Below are positions 1 through 11,821 of a stretch of 64,000 bases of DNA, piece after piece. The stretch spans positions 248,001 to 312,000 of the forward strand of contig MU400526.1 of NCBI GenBank assembly GCA_022578965.1, in the 5' to 3' direction. The stretch is from Xylaria sp. FL1777 (lineage: Eukaryota; Ascomycota; Sordariomycetes; Xylariales; Xylariaceae). The translations under genes were made by a program, and so were the position numbers. Position 1 is the first letter of the stretch, and the number at the start of each line of letters is the position of its first letter. Below the pieces are notes generated by a model. It ran no database searches and had not been told where the DNA came from. It was given only the letters and a program-made list of their open reading frames with translations.

Positions 1-1348
1 CGGGCGGCTCCGGTGGTGTCGGCGGCCAGATGGTGTTGCACCTGCTCTTGCGCGGCGAGCCACCCGAGAGCATCCGGATTGTCGACTTCAAGAAAGTGGA
101 GAGAGCCGATATGATGACCGGCGCGGCCGCCAAGGTAGACTTCGCGCAGGCTGACATCACATCTCCGAGTGCGACACAGGCCGCGTTTAACAAGCCATGG
201 CCTTCGAGCGTAGCCAAGCTACCGCTGACCGTATTCCACACGGCCGCCCTCATTATACCAGGTCAAGACCTCATTGCCATCGTTAAAAACACGTAGCTAA
301 TACCAGGTACAGGCGAACGTCTCTTGGGGACCTACGAACGGATCAAGCGGGTCAACGTTGATGGAACGCAGAACGTCCTCGATGCGGCTAAGGCTGCGGG
401 AGCGTCTATCTTTATTGTCACGTCTTCGGCTTCTGTTGCGCACCGGCCCGCCGGCTACTGGGGCAATCCTTTCCGGCGCTGGCCTAAGAACTTCTACCAG
501 TTTATTGATGAGTCGGATTTCGACCAGCCGTTGCGTCCCCACTCGCAATACTTCGCCAACTATGCTCGCACCAAGGCTATCTCGGAGAGATTAGTCTGCC
601 ACGCTAATAGCCCGAACTTCCGGACTGGCTCTATTCGTCCAGCTAACGCTATCTACGGGAGCAGCAATGGTGATCAGGTTGTCGGTGAGTCTTCCGTGTA
701 ATCCTTTCTAATACACTATTTCAGCCACTAGGCTTAAAACGCCTCTGGCCTCCCTCCTATTATTATCTTCGTCTTGTCAAGCCTAAGCACAGAGGAGGCA
801 AGACTGCTCACAGTTAATCAACAGGCGTGGTGTTACGTACTGGAGCCGCTCAAAGCTGGATGCGTCACATTGTTCAAAACTTTGTCCATGGAGGCCACAT
901 CTCAATGGGCCACTTGCAGTTTGAGGCGGCTTTGCTCCGCAAGGAGATGCCCAAATGCGCCGGCCGACCATTCATCATCACTGATGACGGGCCTCCGCCT
1001 GCGTACGGCGATGTATACCACCTGTGTCACCTGACTGCTGAGACGCCAGTCAAGCTCCAGTTTCTTCCACCGGCGATCATGCTCGTAATCGGCCACATCG
1101 TCGAGCTGGTCGCTATCGCGAGCAGAACGCCCGTATTGAAGTGGATCTTTCGGGCACCCACAGGCACGATTGCGCTCCTGCAACCAGGCGTCTTCAACGC
1201 TGGCTTGAATTACATATCGACGGATGCGGCTGCCAAGCGCAGCATCGAGCAAGGTGGTCTCGGCTTCAAACCTGTCATCACCACGATGGAGGGAATGTCT
1301 CAGCAGATATTAGAGTGGAACAATGAGCACGCATCACCGCGCTCTTGA
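1..1348 (+). CDS. 3-beta-hydroxysteroid dehydrogenase/isomerase-family SDR, 5' end cut by the window
   Basis: This is a partial gene that enters from the left edge. My model has three exons: 1-261, 313-684 and 825-1348, with stop TGA at 1346-1348. The first visible residues are the glycine-rich Rossmann motif GGSGGVGGQ, so only a short N-terminus is missing. Exon 2 carries the NVDGTQNVLDAAK helix, the catalytic serines (TSSAS) and the YxxxK motif as YARTK. Exon 3 carries MPKCAGRPFIITDDGPPP, typical of 3Beta_HSD-family (extended SDR) proteins. These enzymes oxidise or isomerise 3-hydroxy groups on sterols and related lipids using NAD(P). An Erg26-like sterol role is possible, but fungi have several paralogues, so the substrate is not assigned. 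The stop at 294-296 lies inside the first intron and is not a mutation. Confidence 0.8.
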
Positions 1349-1807
1349 GTACTCGGGGGAGAAGGAAACATGACCGCTTAACCAGGGAGCAAGCTCAGGG
1401 GGACTATGATATTACGATTCACGGGTTCGGGATATTAGGTATCGTGGCAGAGCGACGCTTAACTTTCTATTGTTTCCCTCGCGCCGTAGACTAGACTTTA
1501 CGAGAGTATATCCTACTGCGCCGATAGACCACGGAAGTAGCTGTTAGATGATAACATATCGGCGTCTTGTTGCAAGAAGGCATAGTTAGGTTTTAGGGTT
1601 TTTGGTTTTTGGTTTTTGCTTACAATAGACCGTTTTCAAAAGAGGACGAGAGAGAGGAGCTTAAATAATGAGCAACTCAGTAAACAACATTACCAAGATT
1701 TCTTTAGGACTCAGAGAGCTATATTCCTAATAAAAAGCCTCACAATCCGCATTTGACCTAGGATGCATAACCTAGGCTCCGGTGTCTGCTCCCCGGTGTT
1801 TGTTTAA

Positions 1808-1989
1808 CTATGGCACGGGCTCTGATGGACTCTGCTCGAACGACCAAGCAAACGGCAGTATCCCGGGCAGGAAAGAGAAGCTCGGGACTTGCTGTATCCG
1901 GTCGATCTCATGATAAGTGAGAATGAAGTTCACGATGCTCTCCATGCCTTTAGTCAGTCCGAAGATGCCGCCAAATCCCGTGATGAGAA
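1808..1989 (-). CDS. Candidate terminal exon of a small hydrophobic protein (incomplete model)
   Basis: On the minus strand, a strong 3' splice site (pyrimidine-rich tract ending TTTGCAG) lies just above 1989. It is followed by an open frame reading LITGFGGIFGLTKGMES and ending SPSEPVP at 1808. The first part is hydrophobic and looks like a membrane segment. I could not connect it in phase to an upstream exon. The nearest ATG exon, about 2130-2190 on the minus strand with a good GTGAGG donor, is out of phase. It may therefore be a real small membrane-protein gene with an exon I have not placed, or a chance frame. I do not recognise the family. Confidence 0.25.
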
Positions 1990-2224
1990 CTGCAAAGCCG
2001 AGAAAAAGCAAATAAGTAGATCAGATCCTCCTGAATCGAGATACCAATCGCCTGTTGTGGCAGGGATGACGTGCTACAAGCTAAAGCCGCGATCCCCAAT
2101 GACAGACGGCGGACCCCTCATTCGCCATCCTCACCATTCCCGGGGAAGGTTGGGGGCGTTCATCAACGATACGTCATTGTCGCTATTCATCTCACTCTCG
2201 CATTCTCTGACAAGAGAAAGAACA

Positions 2225-2234
2225 TATATAAATA
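2225..2234 (+). promoter_or_regulatory. TATA-like element upstream of the carbonic anhydrase gene
   Basis: TATATAAATA lies about 140 bp before the ATG at 2373, a normal distance for a TATA element in ascomycete promoters. Assignment rests on position and sequence only. Confidence 0.4.
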
Positions 2235-2372
2235 AGTAAAGCAGCGAACGTGTAGTAGAATGTGACGAGCCGTAATAGCAATTGATCCCTGTTCATATTT
2301 CCCTTGCTAACTTATCGAAGTACATCGTATTCCTTCTCATCAAACACCCATAAAACGCGCGAGACCAGCACC

Positions 2373-3151
2373 ATGACCTCCGAAATCCAGAAGAACTTCG
2401 TCGAGAAGAATGCCGAGTACGCTCGCACGTTCGATCAAGGCGGTCTCGCCCTCCCGCCCGCAAAGAAATACCTTGTCGGTAAGTAAGAGTCCACGCTCAT
2501 CGCTCTCTCCTGGTTTCACTACGGAATGCCGGATAGAAGGCGCCGGGATACCAGGATCGTCGTGCTGATGATAGCCTCTAGTCACGTGTATGGATGCTCG
2601 CATCGACCCTGCTGCGGCCTTTGGCATCGCGCTAGGTGACGCCCACGTTATCCGGAACGCAGGCGCCAGCGCGAAGGACGCGCGGCGATCCATCGTGATC
2701 TCGGAGCAGCTCCTGGGCACGCGTGAGAGTGAGTGTGATATCCCATCGTCCTTCGTACTTTTATTTTTGTCATATCGCTTTCCGATAAGTCTCGAGCGAG
2801 GCGGAGAGGAGAAGACGGGGTTAGAGAGGCTTGATAGATTTTCTTTCCCCTAGATGGAGACCGATGGACTAATCTCAGCTCTTTTTTCAAAAAGTCATTT
2901 TGGTAAAACACACCGGATGCGGCATGTTGACCTTCACAAATGACGACGCGCACGCCCTCGTCAAGCAGAACTTGGGCCCGGCGGCCGCGGCTGAGCTTGG
3001 AACGCTTGATTTCTTGACCTTTTCTGATCTCGACGCTGCCATTAAAGAGGACGTACAGTACTTGAAGAAGTCGGCTACGGTTCCGGAAGACGTGAAGATT
3101 AGTGGGTGGGTTTATGAGGTTGAGACGGGTAAGGTGAGACAGGTTGTTTAA
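2373..3151 (+). CDS. Beta-class carbonic anhydrase
   Basis: The product interconverts CO2 and bicarbonate at a zinc centre. My model has exons 2373-2478, 2582-2728 and 2895-3151, giving 169 residues. The zinc-site motif C-x-D-x-R is Cys38-Met-Asp40-Ala-Arg42 in VTCMDAR. The second half of the site is His90 and Cys93 in VKHTGCG. The first motif is created across intron 1 (GTC is split G|TC), which confirms the splice. The short length and lack of an N-terminal targeting extension fit the small fungal beta enzymes, probably cytosolic. The start is the first ATG after the TATA element. It converges with the DUF3605 gene, leaving only 150 bp between the two stops. Confidence 0.93.
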
Positions 3152-3301
3152 AGTCTCGGGTTCATGAGGCAACAATCGGAACGACATCAAAAGTCTACAA
3201 AATACCGTGATGTTTAATGGAGTATTGGCGTTTGATTTGTCTACGTCTATCTCTATGTCTATGAGATGTAACATCGAAACAATCTTTCTTTAGCGGTTAA
3301 A

Positions 3302-4027
3302 TTAAACTTTTCGGATGAGAGGAATATCCCCCTTAGTCACTTCGTCGATAAAGGCAGGGTCGGGGTCGTATAGCATGACATGAAAATGTTCCACTGCCTG
3401 AACCGACTTAAGAGAACGCCAGTTTTTGAACCAGATGTACTATTTCGCTCGGAGTGAGTATGGATATTTAGCTAGACCAGTTACGAGATGTCTTACTTGA
3501 TCACTCGGTACCCTCGAACCGAAAGTCTTCCGAACGAAGTCATCGATCTCGGCACGAGCCTTTTCCGTCAAATCGTCGGTCGCGGGGTCATCTTGCAGGT
3601 CGAATTTCGTCCAAACAACGATATGAACTATCTTCTTGTCAAGTCCGTATGGCCAGTCATTCCACAATATCTTTATATCCTCTTCGTACTCAAACGGTTT
3701 GCCCTTGGGCGTTATGGGCGTGTCCCAGTGAAGCCTCTGTGTAAGGATGAAATTCATAACACTGCCGTAATCCTGCTTCAGCTTCCACGTGTACTCCAGA
3801 TACTTCCGCAGCTCGGATGGCACGCGCCGGAACAGATCGAGGCGATTGTCCAGAATCAGCTTCTGCACCTCAGGCCACGTGCTGGAGCGGTACTCTATGT
3901 CTGGCGTGCTGATAATGCCCTTGTCCTTGGCTGCCAGTACGCGCAAGAAGTCGGGGCATTCTGCTGTCCTCTCGTCTTCCGGGACGTTGACCTGCCAGTA
4001 CGGCAGCTCTGCACTGATGCTGCCCAT
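3302..4027 (-). CDS. N-acetylglucosamine-induced protein 1-like (DUF3605)
   Basis: Two exons on the minus strand, 4027-3497 and 3439-3302, give 221 residues. The donor is CAA|GTAAGA and the acceptor AAATAG|TAC, joined in phase 0. Reading through the donor would give a false C-terminus that loses the conserved end [13 protein letters not shown]...[11 protein letters not shown]. The N-terminal [15 protein letters not shown] and the [18 protein letters not shown] block are typical of the DUF3605 family, to which the GlcNAc-induced Gig1/Ngi1 proteins of fungi belong. The biochemical role of the family is poorly known. Expression in response to N-acetylglucosamine is inferred from the family name only. 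Confidence 0.87.
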
Positions 4028-7000
4028 GGTGGGGACGTTGGATATTGCTTGCCGAGACGCGCGATTTAAAGAGCACCAGGGGTATATGCAATATCCGCGC
4101 GGAGAGAAAGAATGCGTGCTAAGTCATCAAGACTAAAGCCACGCCCGAAATATCTATTTATTTATAAGTCTATCAAAAGCATTCAGATTGATTCAATACA
4201 GAAGAAGCTCTTAAATCCAGTGGGGTAGAGGGCGCGCCCTTGACCGGACAGAGGAATATACCTACGTAGGTAGTTCAACCAGTGTAACGAATCATATTAG
4301 GTAATAAAAGGCGAACAGCATAGGTATGAGGGAAAGAATTGAATGAAAAAGCGCCATAAGGTATCCTGCTCGATACAGTACCGGCAGTGTATACGCGTAC
4401 AAGAACAAATCTCCAATAGGTATGCTTTACGTTGTACGCATAGCTATTAATAGTTAAACTCAGCTGAAAATCTAGATGCAACACCTTTTTCACATTACTA
4501 CTACTTTTAGTTTTATACTCCGTACCATAACCATGAAAACGTAGAACATCTTAAGCACTCATAACTCGCTTCGTACTAAAGTGTTACGGTACCACTCAAT
4601 ACTCGCATTTCTCGCATTTCATGGAAAAAAGGGGGAGGAGTGATAAAATAAATGGCGCTGCTTCACCGCCGCCGTTGCTATGGGCTAGGTATTGGTTGAC
4701 CCTTTTGTTTAAGACACGAAATTTGAAATTTACCCAAGCTCGTGTCTCTCCATCGCACGTGGCCAGCACCCCACTATCTATTTGCTACTTAAGGCACAAG
4801 TAATATCATTACCACCTAACGAAACATAAGTAGGTACATACATGGAAATGTTTCCCGTATAGCTGTACACCACTTTCTTCATACAGTGTGCTGGTTTTTT
4901 ACTAATGTAACGTCGTTGGACACAACCAGATCGGGGTGCGCTAATAGTGTGGTGTAGTGCGTAGTGGTAGTGTACGTGTAAGTACTCTAGTACAATGTAG
5001 ACAGACTTTCCATACGAGATTCCTCAAAGAGGCTTGACTGCTGATGCAACGCTTATTATCTATCATTTATACATCAATAAAAGCTTCACGGATGACGCAG
5101 AACACGATAAGTAAGCTTGAAAATCCCATTTATTGAAACGCGGCTGAGCCAAGCGCTGGCCACGCAAGACGCAGGTCCAGAGCTGTCGGATCCTGGCATG
5201 TCCAGCTTCTCAGTTGCTACAATTCCCGTGCCCCCTTGTCCTGAACTGCTGCACAGATTACGTTGTGTACCCTCAAATTAATTTCTGCTGGGTTGGTTGA
5301 ATTGAGTCTGATCCACACGGGTATCGAAACCAAGGTACGCAATCTATTACACTAGGGGATTCAGGAGAACGTTTCTTAGCCGGCGGCCATGGGGTTGGGG
5401 ATATAGGTGTTACGGGGAGAGAAAACGGGCGGTTCCGTGTTGACCGAATCGGTGCTTACAGTACACTGACCTCGATTGGTTATATAGCTATCTCAAAATA
5501 TGTAGAATCCCGGAGTAAATGATGATCTGATTCAGTCACTGACACTGCTTCGGTTGGTTATATATAGGTATGTAGTGACATAATATAGTGTCGCTAGTCC
5601 ACTGCCTTGGACAGGTGAACATCCACGATACGTCAATGCAGGCGGCGCCACTGATAACCGTCTCCCAGATCCCTGGCAAAACGTTTGGGAGAAACGAACC
5701 TACGGTACCTATACATACAGCCCACCAAGCTAATCTAATATAGAGATCTAGAACACTCGACGACATGTAGCCAGCCACAGGAGATTGTCAGCCCCCGTTC
5801 GGCCTTCGCCGCACAACATCACAGCTCAAGAGGCAAGGGCCGGCGGCATTGTAGGGCTGCAAGTGATAGCGTGGGATGTGTCCCCCAAACTATGAGGCTT
5901 TTCGGGTACGAAAAGAGCTAATCTTTGCTAAGGACGGGATCTCGCCCGCGCCTTTCATCCCACCAACTTTGGCCAGATGGAACGCCACTTAGAGAGACGA
6001 AGGTTGCGTCTACGCATACCTAGTTATCTAGTCTCACTGGCCGTCCTCTTCGGATTTCGGTGACCGGTAATTGGATTGATTATGAAGTTACTCCTGATGA
6101 TGGTCGTGGGGCCAATTGATACTAGCTTACTCTGTATTTACCGTGGCAACGGAGCGCTAGGCTCTAGACCATGATATCAGAACAACATTAAGGAGGCATG
6201 CTCCTAGATCCAAGACCACATACTGTTCTTGTGTTAACTATAACTTCAGTCGTGCTTTGAGCTTCTGTATATGTACTGCATGCTGATAGATAACATACTT
6301 GTCTTGCCTCTACCTATCTAGCTAATCAAGACTTGTTTTGGCATTTGCCGCATCCATCTGTTGCAGGGTTCAGGAGGTATGTTGCTGATCTCTTGCTTTT
6401 TACAGTCATGATCTCTGCAAAGCTTTGTTGCCCCCTCCTTCTCTGCCCCTCTCTGTACGTAAAACTACTCCGTTTGTCTTGTATTCCTTTCTCAGAGCGC
6501 CTCAGGATAGTTGCAGAACAAGTTATTTATCGGGGACGTGCACACCTACAGTGTGACAGCAATATGATGGAATACACACCATGTGTAATATGAACAGGCG
6601 TGTTTGGGGAGCCGGCGGGAGTAGGCAAATAGGAGGACGAGGCGGGCATGCAGACTCGCAGATTTGCAGACATCACCTCGAACGAGCAGGGATCTCGCAT
6701 TACCCACAACACTGCATTACGTCAACTGTACAAACACATGGCGAATTGAGCAGGTCACAGAGGACATTGGCTTCGGCACAGGCACGCCAACGGAAAACCA
6801 ACCGTGAACTAAGAATAAAGTGCCGACGAGGTAGACAAACAGAACCGCAAGCCATAGAATAGGCGAGTCTTGTACAGCTACATACAACTGTACTCAGTTG
6901 TGACAAGTACTCCAAGCTCCTGTAAATAAGTAAGTTTTCCTCCCTGACTCTTGTTGAAGTCGGGGTCAGTACCTGACTCCGGCCTGTAATATGATTACTT

Positions 7001-7453
7001 AAGTACCTACCTAGGTAGCCTAGTACATCTTGGGTATAAGCTAGTAACTTAACCTGCCCACTATGTACTAATGTAGGGTACCCCACCATCAAGCATTCGA
7101 CTCCACTATAACCAGCGTCTCTAGAATAACAAGCTACGCTACCTTAGAACAGCTGTACCTACAGCATGTCTTGAAGCTCCCGGGGTCATCACAGTTACTC
7201 CCCAGTTACCTACCTACCTCGCCCCTGCCCCTCACCTGCCCGCCATTTACACATCACCTGAGGGAAACGTTAAAACCTTGGCTATTCCTCACCTACTTTT
7301 CTCCCTTTTTAACATTTTCTATATACCATCGATACCCTCTGGCCCGACACCTTTCTACATCCCTGAACTACACAGCTGTACAATACTTGTGCTCTAACAA
7401 AAGTTCTAGACGAATCTTCCATTCTTTTGCGTTCCCTTGCCTTGACCTATACA
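4028..7453. other. 3.4-kb intergenic region
   Basis: I find no gene I can support. The short open frames lack coding character and recognisable motifs. It contains the palindromes TACCTACGTAGGTA (4259-4272) and CTACCTAGGTAG (7007-7018). The last few hundred bases are C/T-rich and should include the UGP1 promoter and 5' leader. Confidence 0.5.
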
Positions 7454-9656
7454 ATGGCCCAGGCGATCAAGAGTGCATTGCCTTCCCACCTCAAGTCCCA
7501 GCTTGGAGGTAAAGACTCGGACGCCGAGTTCACGGGCAGACATCATGGCAAGACTCGATCACACATGGTGAGTACCGCTCATTGCCTCTCCTCCCGCTTC
7601 AACTCGTTGCCCTAGCGCTTTCAATGCCTCTGCAATGTCCCGTTCTTCCTGCCATTGTGCCTCGACAGGGAACCAACATGCACAAAGAGCTGTGAAGGTT
7701 GCTTGATGCTCTTTTACCACTCCATTGCCGCGTTTCGGTAACACCACCTGCTATTATATGATCCAAATATACCTTCGGACGGCGCGCCCTTTGCCACCCC
7801 GTATAGACCTGGAAACATCAGCAACGTTTGAGGCCGGCCCAAGGTCAGATGTTCTCGAAACATCGTATCGGACCACGCGTCGATTGGTTACACTCGCTCC
7901 GATTAAATTAGCCTCTTAAAGCTTTAATTTTGTTCGGATCAGCAGGTCTCGGGTTTCCGTCCTCAACAGATTAACTTCTCTCCTGGCACAAATTCTTATC
8001 ACTAAAGCTACACTATACCTATTTTTCTTACCTCTGCCTTGGCTGTGACAAAGAACAAATTGCTAATGGACTTGAGTAAGGCTTTCGAGAATGCCTCAAC
8101 CAACGTGGCCGCCGCACAGATGCGCAATGCTCTGACCGAGCTTGCTGAAACTGTCAAAGACCCAGAGCAGAAGAAGGTAATTCATAATCTCTCCATTACT
8201 GCCATTTAGTCTTTCGCTAACTCTTTATGGTAGTTGTTCGAGACAGAAATGGACAACTTCTTTTCCCTCTTCCGAAGATACCTTAACGACAAGGCGAAGG
8301 GCAATGCTGTGTACGTGACCAATTCGGAATTTCGACTTGATAATGGCTGACATGTGTGGGAATAGTGACTGGGACCGCATTGCTCCTCCAGCTCAGGGCC
8401 AGGTCGTTGACTATGAAGACCTCGCTAACTCCGAGTCTGTGGGCTTCCTAAACAAGCTGGCTGTTTTGAAGTTGAACGGTGGTTTGGGTACTTCGATGGG
8501 TTGCGTTGGCCCAAAATCGGTCATCGAAGTTCGTGACGGCATGTCTTTCTTGGACATGTCCGTTCGCCAAGTCGAATACTTGAACCGAACCTACAATACC
8601 AATGTTCCTTTCATCCTGATGAACTCATTCAACACAAACGATGACACCGCCGCTATTATCAAAAAATACGAGGGTCACAATGTGGACATCTTAACCTTCA
8701 ACCAATCTCGATACCCCAGAATTTTCAAGGACTCGCTCCTCCCCGTCCCCAAGAGCTTTGATTCGGCAATTTCCGAGTGGTACCCTCCAGGACATGGTGA
8801 CGTATTTGAGTCGCTGTATAACTCGGGCATTCTGGACCAGCTCATCGAACGTGGCATTGAGATCATCTTCCTGTCCAACGTTGACAACCTAGGCGCTGTG
8901 GTGGATCTGCGAGTCCTTCAGCACATGGTTGAGACAGAGGCCGAGTACATCATGGAGCTGACCAACAAGACCAAGGCTGATGTTAAGGGTGGCACCATCA
9001 TCGACTACGAGGGTTCTGTTCGGTTACTTGAAATTGCTCAAGTTCCCAAAGAGCACACCAATGAGTTCAAATCGATCAAGAAGTTCAAGTATTTCAACAC
9101 CAACAACATTTGGATGAATGTCAAGGCCATTAAGCGTGTCGTTGAGAACGACGAACTGGAAATGGAGATCATCCCGAACGGCAAGTCCATTCCCGGCGAC
9201 AAGAAGGGCGAGTCGGACATTTCTATTCTCCAACTCGAAACTGCTGTTGGTGCCGCGATCCGCCACTTCAAGAATGCCCACGGTGTCAACGTACCCCGTC
9301 GACGATTCTTGCCCGTTAAGACCTGCTCAGATCTGATGCTTGTCAAGTCTGACCTGTACGCTGTCAAGCACGGCCAGCTGCAGCTCAATCCCAGCCGCTT
9401 TGGTGGTGCCCCACTTATTAAGCTAGGTACCGACTTCAAGAAAGTATCGGATTTCCAGAAGCGAATCCCCTCGATTCCCAAAATCATCGAACTTGACCAC
9501 TTGACTATCACCGGCAATGTTAACCTTCACCGCGGTGTCACATTGAAGGGAACAGTGATCATTGTCGCTACGGAAGGCTCTACAATTGATATTCCCCCGG
9601 GATCAATCCTGGAAAATGTGGTTGTCCAGGGTAGCTTGCGTTTATTGGAACACTAG
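7454..9656 (+). CDS. ugp1: UTP-glucose-1-phosphate uridylyltransferase
   Basis: The enzyme makes UDP-glucose from UTP and glucose-1-phosphate, feeding cell-wall glucan, glycogen, trehalose and glycosylation. The model has four exons, 7454-7567, 8081-8176, 8234-8310 and 8366-9656, giving 525 residues, normal for fungi. The nucleotide-binding loop is [16 protein letters not shown]. Other family blocks are [26 protein letters not shown] and the C-terminal left-handed beta-helix region ([21 protein letters not shown]). Exon 1 encodes the variable N-terminus [14 protein letters not shown]. Intron 1 is long (513 bp) and ends with a TGCTAAT branch site, inside which an in-frame ATG occurs (see findings). 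A polyadenylation-like AATAAA sits at about 9830. Confidence 0.96.
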
Positions 9657-10441
9657 AGTCATCTCTTCCTCTCCTTGGCTCGTGGCTTTCTTCTAAGAAA
9701 AACAGCATGTGTCGAGAGCGACTTGTTTCAGTCTCGACTTTAATGCGTGCTTGTTAATGATATATCCCGTAATAGAGATGGTCATGTGTAATGAGAACAA
9801 ATATAGGCGAATATGGTTGCTTGGAAGATAATAAAAGAGAAATATTAGTCGACAGAATAGAATTTAAACAGGCATCATGTATTCTTATTTGGTGATCTAC
9901 TCGACACAAGCATTCTCATCAAAGATATCGTTATTGCACAATAATTACAAGTGCATGCCTCCTGGGACGCTTGAACATGACTTGGTGCACATGACTTAGA
10001 TTTGTTATTTGCAACCCCCTTTCCCTTTGCGGTTGACCAGATGTAGCGGTTTTCTGGTATTACTTGTCAAGACCTCGGCTCTGATGTACTCTAACCCTTT
10101 CAACTTTTCTGATACAGGCAACATCACTAGATCAGGCAAGGTGTTTGCTCCAACCGAGTCTGGATGATAAGAGAGCTAGCTGACAAGGCAATCTGATAAC
10201 CCTTTTCTCTACACCGGACGAATGGCGGACGATATATGGTAGCCTAGACCCTGTGTTTTCGTGTTCGACGATCCTTCGGCGTCTGCTGGTTTGGCTAGAC
10301 GGTTGGAGTTCGAGGGTACAAGGCCTTATCGCAAGGACTCGTTGCAGTCTCCTCTTACTAGATGACTTTCGTCTCCAGTGTTCAAGACCTGCAGTCGAAA
10401 TGGTAGTACTCTAGTTTCTGCGCGTATTTCATAACCAGCTT
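9657..10441. other. Shared 3' region of convergent UGP1 and ING genes
   Basis: No gene is seen. It holds the 3' ends of two convergent transcripts. Confidence 0.5.
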
Positions 10442-11821
10442 TCATTTGCCCTTTTTCTTTAAGCTTTCGGCGCGTTCGGCACTACACGTAGGACAATACC
10501 AGCGACCCTCAGGCTCTGATTTCAACCCGACGCAGCTCCAGTGGAACCACTCGAAGGGGCAAGAGGGATTGTCACAAGCCACCATATCGCCATACGATAC
10601 CGCCTGGCACAGACAGTACCTCTTGCCTTCTTCGTCCTCATCGTCGTCGATGCCTGAAACACCATCGGAGGCCGAGACATCTTCATCATCATCCCTATCT
10701 GCCATCTCCTCGTCCTTATCAGCCTCTACACTCCCTTTAGTCTTAGTATTCGGGTTATTGTTAGGACCAGGCGTGCCGCTTCCCGCCCGAGAGCCCCGGT
10801 GAGATGAAGGCGCAGATTCCGCTTCCGAAAGCTCGCTATCGCCCGTGGATGCTGGAGACCCCTTAGACTGTCCTGCGCGCTTCACGCGGGATAGCGTTGA
10901 TTTCGAAGTAGGCGGCTTCTTGCGTGCGACCGCTCCTGGTGTGCCCTTTCGCCCAGCTCCAACGCTCAATGTCTTTGTCACTCCCTTAGGCCCGGCGCTT
11001 CCCGCCCGACTCAAAGCTCCGGGTGTTCCTGGCTTCGGCGTTCCTGGTCCGAGCGACGAATGTCGTGCTAGTCCACTAGAGTTTGCTGGGATATTGCCTA
11101 TACCAGAAGCTGTCCGTGGCGCCCTCTTAGGAACGCCACTCCCAGGTCCGGCAGATGACTCGCGGTGATTTCGATTGAGTATCATGCTCGCCGCAGGGGA
11201 GGCTGGCGCGGAGGAGGAAATATGGGCTTGTGATTGTGCGACACGTGCCTGAGAGTTGGACAGTCTGACGGCGGTAGGGGTGGCATTGTTAAGGATAGGG
11301 TTAAGCGGCGTTGAACTCGTAGTAACAGACAAGACCCTAACAGAGGTGTTGCTGTTGTTGGCGGCGCTCGGTCGAATCAGAGACGGTATCTCGTCAGGAT
11401 CAGTGAAACCAGGCTCGCCCCTGTCGCTCAACTGCTTGATTTGGAGGTCGAGATGTCGTAGATGCTTGTCGTACAGAGTTTGCGCTCTTTGCGATAAGGC
11501 GACCTTTTCGTCGGCGAGCTTCTCAGCGCGTGTAAAGTTCTCCCTTATTGTTTCGCGTAGCTGGCCCTCCCGCGGGTTGTGTTGATGGCTACCATTCGAT
11601 CGTATCCAGCGCTGGATCTTACTATCGCACTCTTCGACCGTCTTGATGCAATCGTGATACGAGCGGTCCTTGTCGGCAATCTCGTCTTGGATGAAGCGAA
11701 CCTCTTCGGGGAGGTTGGCCATGCGGTGGATGAACTCTTCGAGTATGACGGCGGGGTCTTGCGCCTCGACGGACAGCGCCATCTTCTTTACGAAGTCTAT
11801 TGAGAGATCGTCTCTGGGCAT
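10442..11821 (-). CDS. yng2: ING-family PHD-finger protein, Yng2-like histone acetyltransferase subunit
   Basis: Single exon of 459 residues starting [10 protein letters not shown] at 11821. Residues about 20-150 form the ING helical domain ([26 protein letters not shown] and further heptads). The middle is a long Ser/Pro/Gly/Lys linker ([34 protein letters not shown]) followed by an acidic stretch. The C-terminus is a PHD zinc finger with the Cys4-His-Cys3 pattern: [20 protein letters not shown] and WYCPTC. Such fingers read histone H3 trimethylated at K4. The N-terminal sequence most resembles fungal Yng2, the NuA4 acetyltransferase subunit, but Pho23-type (Rpd3L deacetylase) membership cannot be excluded by eye. 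It is transcribed divergently from the Hos2 gene. Confidence 0.88.
   Translation of the reverse strand: MPRDDLSIDFVKKMALSVEAQDPAVILEEFIHRMANLPEEVRFIQDEIADKDRSYHDCIKTVEECDSKIQRWIRSNGSHQHNPREGQLRETIRENFTRAEKLADEKVALSQRAQTLYDKHLRHLDLQIKQLSDRGEPGFTDPDEIPSLIRPSAANNSNTSVRVLSVTTSSTPLNPILNNATPTAVRLSNSQARVAQSQAHISSSAPASPAASMILNRNHRESSAGPGSGVPKRAPRTASGIGNIPANSSGLARHSSLGPGTPKPGTPGALSRAGSAGPKGVTKTLSVGAGRKGTPGAVARKKPPTSKSTLSRVKRAGQSKGSPASTGDSELSEAESAPSSHRGSRAGSGTPGPNNNPNTKTKGSVEADKDEEMADRDDDEDVSASDGVSGIDDDEDEEGKRYCLCQAVSYGDMVACDNPSCPFEWFHWSCVGLKSEPEGRWYCPTCSAERAESLKKKGK

Larger units (their letters stand above)
1349..2372. other. Intergenic region with promoter of carbonic anhydrase
   Basis: There is no firmly supported gene here. 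It holds a short run of GGTTTTT units (about 1593-1618), a possible minus-strand hydrophobic exon (1808-1989, listed separately) and the TATA-like promoter of the carbonic anhydrase. Confidence 0.5.

Noticed and set aside
1593..1618. Telomere-like GGTTTTT repeats
   Set aside because: Units are not TTAGGG and the run is only a few copies, so it is simple sequence.
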